From: Paracoccus salipaludis
GTDB taxonomy: Bacteria; Pseudomonadota; Alphaproteobacteria; Rhodobacterales; Rhodobacteraceae
Direction of reading: 5' to 3'
Length of the DNA stretch: 64,000 nt
Assembly (NCBI RefSeq): GCF_002287065.1
Contig: NZ_NSJZ01000002.1
Span: 310,001 to 374,000, forward strand
The translations under genes were made by a program, and so were the position numbers. Shown here one piece after another: positions 35,839-44,907 of the stretch (position 1 is its first letter; the number at the start of each line of letters is the position of its first letter). Below the pieces are notes generated by a model that saw only the letters and a list, made by a program, of their open reading frames with translations, had not been told where the DNA came from and searched no databases.

Positions 35839-36777
35839 TCATTCCCCGTATTGCCGCATCAACACCGCGCCCAGATGGCGCAGGGCCTCGGGCAGCGCCT
35901 GCCGCCAGAAGATCCAGTCGTGCCTGCCCTCGGTCACGGTGAAGCGGTGGCGGATGCCGGCCTCGCCCAGGGCAAGGTGGACGGCGGCGTTGCCCGCGAA
36001 GAAGGGATCGTCGGCAGCCAGCGTCAGGTAAAGGCGCGGCCAGCGCGCAAAGGGCCCGGCCTCGACCTGCCCGAGCAGCGAAAGGACATCCGCGCGCGCC
36101 CAGGCCTCGTTCAGCCGCGCCTGCCCGGCAAGGCCCGACCCGAAGGCACCGCCGAAGCGCAGGTCGTAGTCCTCCTGCTTCATCGCGGCGAACTGCTCGG
36201 GCGTGCGGAAGGCCGCGCTCAGCGCCGAGACGCCGCCGAACAGGCCGGGATGGCGAAGCTGGTGCAGCACCGCGGCGAAGCCCCCCATCGAGATGCCCAT
36301 CAGCCCGCGCATCCTCGGGTCGCCCGTGCTGCGATAGCGGCTCTCGACCTGGGGGATGAACTCTTCAAGGAACATCTCGGCCCAGCGGTAGCGACCGTCG
36401 GCGTCATCCAGGAAATAGGTCGCGCGCGGATCGCCCGAGGCGCGGCGCCCGTCGGGGGCGACCGCGATGACCGGGGGCATCTCGCCCGCAAGGATCAGCC
36501 GGTCCAGCACCACCTCGATCCCGGCCATGCGGAACCAGTCTGCGGGCTGGCCGTCACCCGCGCCATGCAGCAGGTAGACGACGGGATAGCGGCGGCTGTC
36601 GACCTCGTAGCCCGGCGGAAGGTAGAGGGCGTAGTCCACCGGATGCCCCAGCAGCTTGCTGGCCAGCACGTTGCCTTCGCGCACGGTGCCCGCGCGGTCG
36701 GCGGCCCCGGCGCGCAGGGGGGCGGCAAGGGCTGCGGCGGCGGTCAGCCCGAACAGGTGGCGTCGTGTCAGCGTCAT
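35839..36777 (-). CDS. Exported alpha/beta-hydrolase esterase, last gene of the polysaccharide operon
   Basis: A 312-residue putative esterase (esterase-D/Fes type). The N-terminus MTLTRRHLFGLTAAAALAAP looks like a twin-arginine-type export signal. Catalytic elements: oxyanion strand VVYLLHGAGDG, nucleophile Ser163 in GISMGGF, probable Asp in TLAADDPFF and His in TEGRHDWIFW. It begins 22 bases after the beta-rich outer-membrane-type protein gene and is the last gene of the long operon. Given the acyltransferase in the operon, it may remove acyl groups from the exported polysaccharide; this is inference. Confidence 0.85.
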   Translation of the reverse strand: MTLTRRHLFGLTAAAALAAPLRAGAADRAGTVREGNVLASKLLGHPVDYALYLPPGYEVDSRRYPVVYLLHGAGDGQPADWFRMAGIEVVLDRLILAGEMPPVIAVAPDGRRASGDPRATYFLDDADGRYRWAEMFLEEFIPQVESRYRSTGDPRMRGLMGISMGGFAAVLHQLRHPGLFGGVSALSAAFRTPEQFAAMKQEDYDLRFGGAFGSGLAGQARLNEAWARADVLSLLGQVEAGPFARWPRLYLTLAADDPFFAGNAAVHLALGEAGIRHRFTVTEGRHDWIFWRQALPEALRHLGAVLMRQYGE

Positions 36778-36799
36778 CGGTGTTCCCTGTCCGCCCTCA

Positions 36800-38785
36800 T
36801 CAGAAGCGCAAGCCGTAGGTCAGGCCCAGCGAGCCGCCGCGCAGGAACCGGTCGGCCTCGTCCGACGGGTTCCAGAACCAGCGGTTGTTGGCATAGTTCG
36901 ACCATGTCAGCGTCACCTGCGGTGCCACGGTCCAGCTGAGCGAATAGCTGTAGTCGGGATCGCTGTCGCGCTGGGCGCCCGGCAGGTAAAGATAGCCGGT
37001 CATCCGCAGGGACAGCTTGTCGCCCAGGGGCAGGCCGCAGCTGAGCCCCGCGTTCTCGGTGCCGCGCCGCGCGGCGCTGGCGAAGGCCGAACAGCCGAGC
37101 TTCCGCGTCGTGCCCGGCAGGCTGACCGGCGGAAGCCGCCGCGACAGTTGCAGCCGTCCCTCGTTCAGCCCCGCGAGGCCGCGCCCCCCCGTGAAGGCGG
37201 CGGTGTAGTTCGCGTAGGTCAGCGTCAGGTTCTTGGTCATGCGCCAGGTCAGCGCATAGGTGTATTCCGCATCGCCATGGCTTTTCTGCCCGTCCAGAGG
37301 ATAGCCGATCATCGAGGCGCTGAACGTCAGCCGGTTGCGATAGTTCAGCGTGCAGCCCATCGTGGACGACAGCTTGCCCGTGTCCAGCGCAACCGACGCG
37401 CCGAGCGTGCAGCTTGTCCTCAGGCGGGCAGGCGACGGCGGGGCAGCCCGGGGCGGGGCAGGCGACGGCGCAGGCTCTGCGGCCGCAGGTTGGCGCGGCC
37501 GGGGCGCGGCCTCGGCGGTTGCGGGCTGCGGTTGTGCTGTCCGAGCGATGCGCGGTTCCGACCGGGCCGGACCGGGCGAACGCTGGACCGGGTCGCGCCG
37601 GGACCGGGCGGTCTGGGCGACCGGCGGATCGGGCGAGGGCCGATCCCCCGAGGATCGTTCCGCGGGCAGGGGCAGGATGGCCGGGCCTTCATGTCCCGGA
37701 GGGGCCGGGGCAGCATCGGTCCGGGCAGGCCGGGGACGCGGACGCGGAACAGCCCGGTTCGTCGCGGTCACGGGAACATCAGCGCTTGTGTCGGAAGCTC
37801 CGGCCTCGCCGCTTTCCAGAAGCTGCATCGGCCGGGCAATCGTGGCCGGGTCGCTTCCGGGCCGTGCCTCGGAAGGCGGCGACCTGTCTTCCGAGGCGGG
37901 CTGCCGGGCCGAAGCAGGCGCAGGAGGGGCCTTCGGGTCGGCATCGGCCCGCCCTGCCTGCGGTTCCTGCTGTCCCTCGCGCGCGGGCCGGGCCGAAGGG
38001 TTGGGACCTGTGTCCGGGGCGGCCGCCGGTGCCGGGGTTTCCTGCGCCCCTTGCCGCCCGGCGCCCGCCTGTTCCTGTGGCTGACGGGGCGATGCCTGCC
38101 CGGCTGCGTCCTGCCCTGAAGCAGGGGGTTGCACCTTCCCGGTCTGCCCTGCCGCCCGCGGCTGCGCCTCGACAGGGGGTGCAGGTTTCTGCCGCTCGGC
38201 TGCGGCGGATGCCCCGGCCTTGGGTGCATCGGTTGCCGCCTTCGGTGCAGAAGCATCGCCTGCCCCGGTCGCCGGCTCCGCTGCGGCGCGCGGCGGGGGG
38301 GCGGGTGGTGCCCCATCGTCCGCTGCGGCCCGGGGCGCTTCAGAGGGTGATCGTGACGCCTCGGGAGCGGCCTGCTTGGGGGCGGCCTTGGCGGCGGCAG
38401 CCGGTGCGGCGGGGGCGGGGCCCAGCAGGCAAGCCTCGATGCGGGCGGCGACCCCGGCCGAGGCGGCCGGCGCATCGCCCGACGCCACGCGGTTGCAGCG
38501 CCGTGCCTGCGGGTCGCAGGTCAGGTCCAGGCGCCACCCCGCCATGGCGGGCGCGTCGCCGATGATGGCGCTGCCGTTCGCGTGGATCTGGTAGGCGAGG
38601 CCGTCCAGCACGCCCTGCTGCCAGGTTCCCCCGAACAGGGCCGAGGGAACGTCGGCGTGGCGGATCTCGACCCCGGTGGCGCCGGGCAGCGGGGTTTCCC
38701 CGTCCGCGCCCACGCAGGAAGCGGCGGCCGCCGGGCCGCCGAGGGTGCCGCAGATCGCAAGAACTGCAGCACCGGCCTTTTTCAC
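36800..38785 (-). CDS. Pro/Ala-rich exported protein with C-terminal beta-strand repeats (possible outer-membrane component)
   Basis: Family unknown to me. The 661-residue protein has a signal peptide (MKKAGAAVLAICGTLGGPAAAAS), a small N-terminal domain with paired Cys (about 25-115), and a very long low-complexity linker rich in Ala, Pro, Gln and Arg (about 115-455). The C-terminal 206 residues (456-661) contain alternating hydrophobic strands and an internal duplication of the form Y-x-Y-x-L-x-W...T-L-T-x-x-N-Y (seen near 507-525 and near 612-632), ending in LRF, as outer-membrane barrels often end in an aromatic residue. It overlaps the DUF3131 gene by 4 nt. Best guess: surface or export component of the polysaccharide machine. 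Confidence 0.65.
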   Translation of the reverse strand: MKKAGAAVLAICGTLGGPAAAASCVGADGETPLPGATGVEIRHADVPSALFGGTWQQGVLDGLAYQIHANGSAIIGDAPAMAGWRLDLTCDPQARRCNRVASGDAPAASAGVAARIEACLLGPAPAAPAAAAKAAPKQAAPEASRSPSEAPRAAADDGAPPAPPPRAAAEPATGAGDASAPKAATDAPKAGASAAAERQKPAPPVEAQPRAAGQTGKVQPPASGQDAAGQASPRQPQEQAGAGRQGAQETPAPAAAPDTGPNPSARPAREGQQEPQAGRADADPKAPPAPASARQPASEDRSPPSEARPGSDPATIARPMQLLESGEAGASDTSADVPVTATNRAVPRPRPRPARTDAAPAPPGHEGPAILPLPAERSSGDRPSPDPPVAQTARSRRDPVQRSPGPARSEPRIARTAQPQPATAEAAPRPRQPAAAEPAPSPAPPRAAPPSPARLRTSCTLGASVALDTGKLSSTMGCTLNYRNRLTFSASMIGYPLDGQKSHGDAEYTYALTWRMTKNLTLTYANYTAAFTGGRGLAGLNEGRLQLSRRLPPVSLPGTTRKLGCSAFASAARRGTENAGLSCGLPLGDKLSLRMTGYLYLPGAQRDSDPDYSYSLSWTVAPQVTLTWSNYANNRWFWNPSDEADRFLRGGSLGLTYGLRF

Positions 38786-40098
38786 CGCGGGGCCTGCAAC
38801 AATGGCCCGAAGCGCCGGAACGCCTCGGCCGACAGCACCGTCGCGTTGGTGTTGGCGGTCATCGAGCCGTTCACCGCGCCGTCCTGTTCATAGATGCCCT
38901 CGGGCCAGCCGCGCGCCGGATCGGCGATGGGCCGGATCGCCTTCATCAGCTCGCTGGTGTATTCGGTCGCGAACAGCGCGTCCCAGCCGAAGGCGGCCTT
39001 GGTGGAAAGCGTCCGGCGGCTGTCGATGCGGTCGCCCGAGAATGTCAGCACCGCCCAGTCCTGACCGCCGCCCCAGACCGAGGCATAGGCGAAATAGGGC
39101 TCGACGCTCAGGTGCCCCTCGCTGACGCCAGTCAGGACGCCGCTGCGGCGATAGCGCATTTCCTGCGCGCGGTAGACGGCGGTGGCGAACAGGTGGGTCA
39201 GGCTGTCGAAGCCGTATTCCAGACCGTCGAAGACATAGGGCTCGCTGGTGGTCAGGGCGGGTGTCTTGTTGCGGTTCAGGCGGGTGTCCACGGGGATCGG
39301 CACGCCCTCGACCTCGACCACCTGCAGGTTGGGGCGCACGTCCATCGCGGCGGTCGCGTCGAAACCCCAGAGCATCATGCCCTTGGCGCCATAGCGTTCA
39401 TAGCCGACGCGGCCTTCCTGGTTCTGGCGCACGGCGCCGTCCACGACGTTGGCGCCGTTCAGCCAGCCGTCGCGCACCACCCGGTCGAGGTCCCAGCCGG
39501 CCACCAGCCGCTCGACCGGCTGGGCCAGTTCGGGATGGTGCCGCTGCACGATCTTCAGCGCCGACAGCAGCCGCGCGATGTCCAGCGCCGACCAGCCCAG
39601 ACCCACGGTGGTCGGGCGGTTGGCATAGTCCACCATCTGCAGCGTGCGGATGTCATAGGCCTTGTGGGGCAGGCTGTCCTCGAACAGCACCAGCCGGGAC
39701 AGGGCATCGACGACCTTGCCGCTTCGCTCGGTCGCCTCGGCGCGGTCGATGATCCCCAGCCGCTCGGCCGAGATGATGGCGACCAGGTACGAGGCCGTTT
39801 CCCACATCGTGGTCGAGGGATACCCGTCCACCGATCCCGCCAGCCCGGTCGTCGGGTCGGTGTTGTTGCGGAAATAGGTCCAGGCGATGCGCGCGGCCTC
39901 GTCGTCGGGGTTGTCGGGGCGGATGCCGGCGGCCACGGGCAGGGGCACCACGGTTTCGAACGGCCTCAGGGGATCACGCCGCTCGCCGGCCATCGAACCC
40001 ACTCCCTCCAGGTACAGGATCAGGGCGGCGCCGCAGACCAGCGCCAGAACAAAGACGATATGGCTGCGGGCGCGGACAAGATTGGTGCGGAAACTCAT
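38782..40098 (-). CDS. Membrane-anchored DUF3131 protein
   Basis: A 438-residue protein with one N-terminal membrane helix (HIVFVLALVCGAALILYLEG) and a DUF3131 domain filling the rest, so the domain faces the periplasm. DUF3131 is thought to have an alpha/alpha-barrel fold like family glycosidases. Signature stretches: ARIAWTYFRNNTDPTTGL, GYPSTTMWETASYLVA, VDYANRPTTVGLGWSALDIARLL, GRVGYERYGAKGMMLWGF. It shares these with the second DUF3131 protein of the same operon, so the two are paralogues. It overlaps the genes on both sides by 4 nt. A role in trimming or releasing the polymer is inference. Confidence 0.82.
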   Translation of the reverse strand: MSFRTNLVRARSHIVFVLALVCGAALILYLEGVGSMAGERRDPLRPFETVVPLPVAAGIRPDNPDDEAARIAWTYFRNNTDPTTGLAGSVDGYPSTTMWETASYLVAIISAERLGIIDRAEATERSGKVVDALSRLVLFEDSLPHKAYDIRTLQMVDYANRPTTVGLGWSALDIARLLSALKIVQRHHPELAQPVERLVAGWDLDRVVRDGWLNGANVVDGAVRQNQEGRVGYERYGAKGMMLWGFDATAAMDVRPNLQVVEVEGVPIPVDTRLNRNKTPALTTSEPYVFDGLEYGFDSLTHLFATAVYRAQEMRYRRSGVLTGVSEGHLSVEPYFAYASVWGGGQDWAVLTFSGDRIDSRRTLSTKAAFGWDALFATEYTSELMKAIRPIADPARGWPEGIYEQDGAVNGSMTANTNATVLSAEAFRRFGPLLQAPR

Positions 40099-41936
40099 GC
40101 CGTGCTGGCTCCTTCATCGAGATTGTCCGGGGGCTGCCAGAGCGCGGCCCCGATCATCCCCGCCATGGCGAGGCAGTTGTTCAGCCCCCAGAGGGCGTTG
40201 GTGATGACGCCGGGCAGCGTGTGCCCGGTCCCGCCGAGACCAAGGGCCCCAAGCGCCCAGAGGGCCGAGCCCAGGGTCAGCGCGACCACAGCGATCTGCG
40301 GCAGGACAAGCCGCAGGTGGCGGCCCGCCTGGCGGTTCTTGGGGGTGACGGGAAAGGAGATCTTGCGTCCCCTGAGCACCGTCGCCAGCGCCCGCAGCCC
40401 GACCGGGAAGAAGGCGAGGTAGTTCGTCTTGCTGGCATAGCCCGCGATGCCCCAGGTCCCGACCATCATCGCCAGTTCCAGCAGGATCAGGAACGGGATC
40501 GAATGGGCGAAGAAGGGCAGCGTATAGGCCGAGACCGGCGCGATGCCGGTGGCAAGGTACACGATGGGCGCCGACAGGAAGACGACGTTCCACAGGGGCG
40601 CGAGGTAGGACCAGAAGGTCGCGCCGTACATCAGCCGCTGCGGCAGCGTCAGCCCGCGCCGGAACAGCGGGTTGTCGTTGAACAGGATGTCGAGGCTGCC
40701 GCCCGCGTACTTGAAGCGCTGGATGGTCCAGGACAGCAGGTCCTGCGGCGACAGCATCCGGGATTCGATGGTCGGATGCTGGACGGACTTCCAGCCGCGC
40801 TCGCGGTCGGAATGCAGCACGATCGAGGTGTAGATGTCCTCGGACACGTGGAAGCGGTAGGGGGTCAGCACCTCCTGCACCACGGCCTCGGTGCGGATCG
40901 CGGACATCAGGGCGGGGTCCACGCTGCGTTCGCGCGTCGTCAGGGTGATGCGCTCCTCGGCGGCGATCACGCGGCGTTCCACGCTGTCCCCGAAGGACCG
41001 CAGCGCGGCCTCCATCACGGCCTCGCGCCGGTGGATCGAGGCGGCGCCGCAGCAGAAAGCGGCGTTGGCGCGGTTCCGGCGCCGCAGGATCACGTCGTAG
41101 AACATCTGCGGATCGTTGACGAAGGGGTCCTCGCCCAGCCGGATCTCTCCGACCAGCCGCTCGAGGCCGCGGCCCAGCCGCCGCGCGACGGGTCCGAGGC
41201 GGCGGCCCAGCCAGTCCCCCAGCCGTTCGCCTTCCGGCAGGTCGTAGAACCATTGCGGGGTCTGGACCCAGGCCATGCGCGGGTCGCGGAAATGCTCCAG
41301 GGTGCGTTCCAGGATCGTCGGAAAGGGCCGGGTGTCGGCGTCGAGGATGACAAGGAAGTCGCCCGAGGTCCGCTCCATCGCGTGGCGCAGGTTGCCGGCC
41401 TTGAAGCCCTCGTTCGTGGCGCGGGTGATGTAGCCGACGCCCTCCTGCTCGCAGACCTCGCGCATGGCCGGGCGGCGGCCGTCGTCGCAGACATGGATGC
41501 GGATGTCGATCGGGTGGGGATAGCGGATGGCCCTGGCGTCCCGGATGCCGAGGCGGACCAGTTCCGGGTCCTCGTTGTAGGTGGCGAAGAACAGGTCCAC
41601 CGCGATGGGGCGGCCCGGGTCCTCGATCACGGCGCCCTGGCCCGCGGTCTCACCCACCGTCGCGGGCGGGTCGGGGATGCGGACGGGCTGGTCCTTCCAC
41701 AGGTTGTAGATGAACAGCAGCAGCCCGAAGAAGGCCAGCGTTTCCGCCAGCACCATCGGCACCGCGAACCACATGGCGTCGGGGTTCAGCGAATGGGTCC
41801 AGCGCCACCACAGGTACCAGCCGCCGATCATCACCGTCAGGGTGGCCAGGAACTGCCACAGGCTTTCCCGCCAGGGCGAATAGGGCAGGGGCGGATAAGG
41901 CTTCCGGTCCTCGAACCGGCGGAAGTAGTCGTCCAT
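40095..41936 (-). CDS. BcsA-like family 2 polysaccharide synthase
   Basis: Processive inner-membrane glycosyltransferase, 613 residues. Two N-terminal membrane helices are followed by a cytoplasmic GT2 domain and at least five further helices. Motifs of the cellulose-synthase superfamily are present: FFATYNED near 117, DDG (151-153), DAD (199-201), SED (365-367) in place of TED, and QRFKY (406-410) in place of Q-x-x-R-W. Unlike BcsA there is no C-terminal PilZ domain, so direct cyclic-di-GMP activation is not indicated. ATG 41934-41936 shares one base with the stop of the acyltransferase gene. The polymer is unknown. Confidence 0.9.
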   Translation of the reverse strand: MDDYFRRFEDRKPYPPLPYSPWRESLWQFLATLTVMIGGWYLWWRWTHSLNPDAMWFAVPMVLAETLAFFGLLLFIYNLWKDQPVRIPDPPATVGETAGQGAVIEDPGRPIAVDLFFATYNEDPELVRLGIRDARAIRYPHPIDIRIHVCDDGRRPAMREVCEQEGVGYITRATNEGFKAGNLRHAMERTSGDFLVILDADTRPFPTILERTLEHFRDPRMAWVQTPQWFYDLPEGERLGDWLGRRLGPVARRLGRGLERLVGEIRLGEDPFVNDPQMFYDVILRRRNRANAAFCCGAASIHRREAVMEAALRSFGDSVERRVIAAEERITLTTRERSVDPALMSAIRTEAVVQEVLTPYRFHVSEDIYTSIVLHSDRERGWKSVQHPTIESRMLSPQDLLSWTIQRFKYAGGSLDILFNDNPLFRRGLTLPQRLMYGATFWSYLAPLWNVVFLSAPIVYLATGIAPVSAYTLPFFAHSIPFLILLELAMMVGTWGIAGYASKTNYLAFFPVGLRALATVLRGRKISFPVTPKNRQAGRHLRLVLPQIAVVALTLGSALWALGALGLGGTGHTLPGVITNALWGLNNCLAMAGMIGAALWQPPDNLDEGASTA

Positions 41937-43087
41937 CACGACCCCTGCGCCGCCCGCTGCGGCCGCCCCCATTCCCAGGGCGCGGGTCCGAGGCCGATGG
42001 TCCAGGCCAGCGGCCGGAACCGCGACAGCCCGTAGGCCGTCAGGAAGGCCAGCGGCAGGACCACCGCGAAGCGCGACACCACGATCATCCAGGGCTGCAT
42101 GACCTGGCCCAGGCCCGCCGACAGGACGGCCACGTCATAGATGTCGATGATCATCGGGTGGATCAGGTAGACGCCGAAGGTGAACTGGGCGAGCCAGCTC
42201 CACCGGGGCGACCAGTCGAGATGCTGCCCGCCCAGGAACAGCGCGAACATCAGAAGCGGCATCAGGAAGTGGCCGTAGAAGGCCCAGCCCTCGCGCACGC
42301 CCCAGCTGCCGGTCATCAGCGCCTGCCCGAAGAAGGGGATCGTCGCCATGTAGGCCACGGCCGCGAAGTAAAGCCCTCCGCGCCGGATCAGCCGCGATTC
42401 CCCGCGCGGGATGCCGTCCTTCCACAGCCCGTAAAGCGCGAAGGCGGCAAGGCCGTAGCCCACGTAGCCCAGCACCTTGGTGGCGCGGACCAGATAGTCG
42501 CGCAGGGAAGGGTCGAGCCCGAGGCCCCAGATATAGCCCTGGATGTGCTGCATCGCGCCCAGCGTGGCGAACAGCGCGATGCCCAGCACCGGATAGCGCA
42601 TCGCCAGCTTCATGACTGGGTAGAACATGAAGATCAGGAACAGCGTCGGCAGGAAGTGCATGTGATACTGCGACTTGCCGAGGATGAAATAGCCCAGCCA
42701 CACGCCGGGGTCGCGCAGCTGCTCCCAGATCTGGGGGGCATAGTTCAGCGCGTCGGCCTTCATCAGCCGGAAGAAGGCGTAGAACAGCGTCCAGACCGCG
42801 AAGGGCACCAGAAGGCGGCGCGCCTGTTCCGAGATCGCCGCCCCGTAGGAGGGGTCGCGCCGGTCCACCCGCATCGCCATCAGGAACAGCGAGAAGAAGA
42901 AGAACATCTCGGAGCCCGAGAACTCGGCCACCGAGCGCAGCAGCACGGGCACGATCCGTTCCTCGGGCGTGGCCTTGGGAAAGACGCCGCCCGAGAAGTC
43001 GGTAGTGGAATGGATCAGGACGACGACCAGGGCCGCGCAGACGCGGTTGGCGTCGAACCAGACGAGACGGTTCTTCTTGGGGGTCAT
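41936..43087 (-). CDS. Acyltransferase family 3 membrane protein
   Basis: A 383-residue integral membrane protein of the acyltransferase-3 family, which adds O-acetyl, succinyl or similar groups to surface sugars. About ten hydrophobic helices; the N-terminal FDANRVCAALVVVLIHSTTDF matches the conserved R...H pair of the family (R-x-x-A...x-x-H). Start ATG 43085-43087 overlaps the end of the upstream DUF3131 gene (ATGA). Its place beside the GT2 synthase suggests that it decorates the polymer while it is made or exported; the donor and site are unknown. Confidence 0.88.
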   Translation of the reverse strand: MTPKKNRLVWFDANRVCAALVVVLIHSTTDFSGGVFPKATPEERIVPVLLRSVAEFSGSEMFFFFSLFLMAMRVDRRDPSYGAAISEQARRLLVPFAVWTLFYAFFRLMKADALNYAPQIWEQLRDPGVWLGYFILGKSQYHMHFLPTLFLIFMFYPVMKLAMRYPVLGIALFATLGAMQHIQGYIWGLGLDPSLRDYLVRATKVLGYVGYGLAAFALYGLWKDGIPRGESRLIRRGGLYFAAVAYMATIPFFGQALMTGSWGVREGWAFYGHFLMPLLMFALFLGGQHLDWSPRWSWLAQFTFGVYLIHPMIIDIYDVAVLSAGLGQVMQPWMIVVSRFAVVLPLAFLTAYGLSRFRPLAWTIGLGPAPWEWGRPQRAAQGS

Positions 43088-44907
43088 GGCTGCACTCGCG
43101 GTGGCAGGGGGCACATCTGGGCGGTGGTGGCGGCGGCGGCGACGGTCACGGGCGCGGGAAGGCCGTGCGGTTCCAGCCCGCAGGCGGTCGCGGCGATGCT
43201 GCCGTCCGCCTGCACGACGGGGCGGCAGTACAGGAAGTCGGCCGCCGGCACGCCGGGCTCGGGTGCCGCGGCCTGGCAGTTGCAGCACGCCTGCACGGGC
43301 TTCGGCTGCGGCAGGCAGCGATTGGCGCGGGTGTCCTGGTGGGTGAAGGCCGTGTCCCAGACCTGCGTGTTGGTGTTCAGGTGCTGCAGGATGGGCCCCT
43401 GCTCCTTGTAGAGCAGCGCGGCCAGGATGATGCCGTTGTTGTTGGCGGTCTGCAGGGGGATGTAGCCGTTGCCGTTCTCGTACAGCCCCTCGTAGAAACC
43501 GCCGTCCTCGGTGGACAGGTCGCCCACGGCCTCCATCAGCAGGTCGGTGTAGGGGGTTTCCCACAGCGCCCACATGCCGATCGCGGCCTTGGCGGCGATG
43601 GCCGCGCGCTCGGGGCGATAGACGTCGCTGGGGTCCAGCGTGCTCCAGGCGAAGCCATTGGCCCAGATCGAGTCGTAGACGAAGAACGGCGCGCCATCGA
43701 CCTGGTGCTCGGACCGGGCGGTCATGATGCCGGTTTCCTCGAAGCGGCGCTGCTGGACCAGGTAGATGCGGTTGGCGAATTCGGCCCGCCAGCCCTGCGT
43801 CGCCAGTCCGGGGGTGTCGTTCGACATGTCGCCCGGCAGCTTCCAGCCCAGTTCCAGCCCGTCCAGCAGGTAGCTTTCCGTCAGGACGTAGTTCATGTTT
43901 CCGAAGATGCGCGGGTCGCGGCCGTCGATCGGCACCCGCACGCCGAAGATCTCGGTGTATTCCAGCGGGTCGGGCGACAGCGCGGCGGCAGAGCCGAAGC
44001 CCCACAGCTCGAAGCCCTTGGCGGCGTATTGTTCATACCCCAGCCGGCCTTCCTGGACGTAGCGCGTCTCGCCCTTGCTGAGAACCGAGCCGAACAGGCT
44101 GCCGTCGGGCTTGACCGTGTTGCAGAAGTTCCAGCGCAGCACCGTCGCGTCGATCCCCGGCGCCAGGTAGGGATAGCGTTCCTTCAGGATCTTCAGCCAG
44201 ACCAGCATCCGGCCGATGTCCAGCACGGAATGGCCGACCTCGCCGGGCTTGTTGGCATAGTCCACCTTCTGCCCGGTCTTGGTGTTGTACACCTTGTTCG
44301 GCATCTCGCCCCGGAACAGGTCGAGGTTGCGCAGCGTCTTGATCAGCAGGTTCGCCCGCAGGTCGAACTCGCGCTTGTCGATGAGGCGCAACTCGCGCGC
44401 GGCGACCAGCGCGCTGATATAGGACCCCGTGTCCCACAGCGTGGTCGAGGGATAGCTGCCGACCGCGTTCACCAGTCCCGTGTCGGGCTGGTAGCTTTTC
44501 ACGAAATACTGCCAGGCCGTTTCGGCCATGGCGCGTTCCCGTTCGGTCAGGGGACCGTGCCGACCGAAGGGCCGGGCCATGGCCGCGTTCAGGTCGCCGG
44601 GTGCGGCCGCGGGCTGAGGCTGCGCCGGGGTGGGTGCCGTGGCCCCGGCGGGTGCGGCAGGGACCGGTGCGGCGGCCGGCGCCGCCACGGCCGGAGGCGC
44701 CGGAGCGGTCGCGGCCGGCGCCAGGGTTGCCGTGGACGGGGCGGGTGCTGCGGCTGCCGGTTGCGCCGCAGGGGCCGCAGGGGCCGCCGGCTGCGGCAAT
44801 GCGGGTTGCGAGACGGCCGGGACGGCCCCGGTGATCGTCAGGACCACCGCGAGCGAGGCCGAGCCGGCAAGCGCCAGAATGGCTGCGGACGTGAGACGGC
44901 GCGTCAT
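43084..44907 (-). CDS. Exported DUF3131 protein with Ala/Pro linker and Cys-rich tail
   Basis: A 607-residue protein: N-terminal signal or anchor (about 1-30), a long Ala/Pro/Thr low-complexity linker (about 30-105), a DUF3131 domain (about 120-530), and a Cys-rich C-terminal tail with ACCNCQ and further cysteines. The domain has SYPSTTLWDTGSYISA, VDYANKPGEVGHSVLDIGRML and GRLGYEQYAAKGFELWGF, mirroring the other DUF3131 protein of this operon. It overlaps the hybrid-kinase reading frame upstream and the acyltransferase downstream by 4 nt each, so it ties the regulatory and biosynthetic halves together. Confidence 0.82.
   Translation of the reverse strand: MTRRLTSAAILALAGSASLAVVLTITGAVPAVSQPALPQPAAPAAPAAQPAAAAPAPSTATLAPAATAPAPPAVAAPAAAPVPAAPAGATAPTPAQPQPAAAPGDLNAAMARPFGRHGPLTERERAMAETAWQYFVKSYQPDTGLVNAVGSYPSTTLWDTGSYISALVAARELRLIDKREFDLRANLLIKTLRNLDLFRGEMPNKVYNTKTGQKVDYANKPGEVGHSVLDIGRMLVWLKILKERYPYLAPGIDATVLRWNFCNTVKPDGSLFGSVLSKGETRYVQEGRLGYEQYAAKGFELWGFGSAAALSPDPLEYTEIFGVRVPIDGRDPRIFGNMNYVLTESYLLDGLELGWKLPGDMSNDTPGLATQGWRAEFANRIYLVQQRRFEETGIMTARSEHQVDGAPFFVYDSIWANGFAWSTLDPSDVYRPERAAIAAKAAIGMWALWETPYTDLLMEAVGDLSTEDGGFYEGLYENGNGYIPLQTANNNGIILAALLYKEQGPILQHLNTNTQVWDTAFTHQDTRANRCLPQPKPVQACCNCQAAAPEPGVPAADFLYCRPVVQADGSIAATACGLEPHGLPAPVTVAAAATTAQMCPLPPRVQP

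Noticed and set aside
37420..38600. Low-complexity Pro/Ala repeat region as a tandem DNA repeat or CRISPR-like array
   Set aside because: The bias is at protein level; there are no regular DNA repeat units with spacers.
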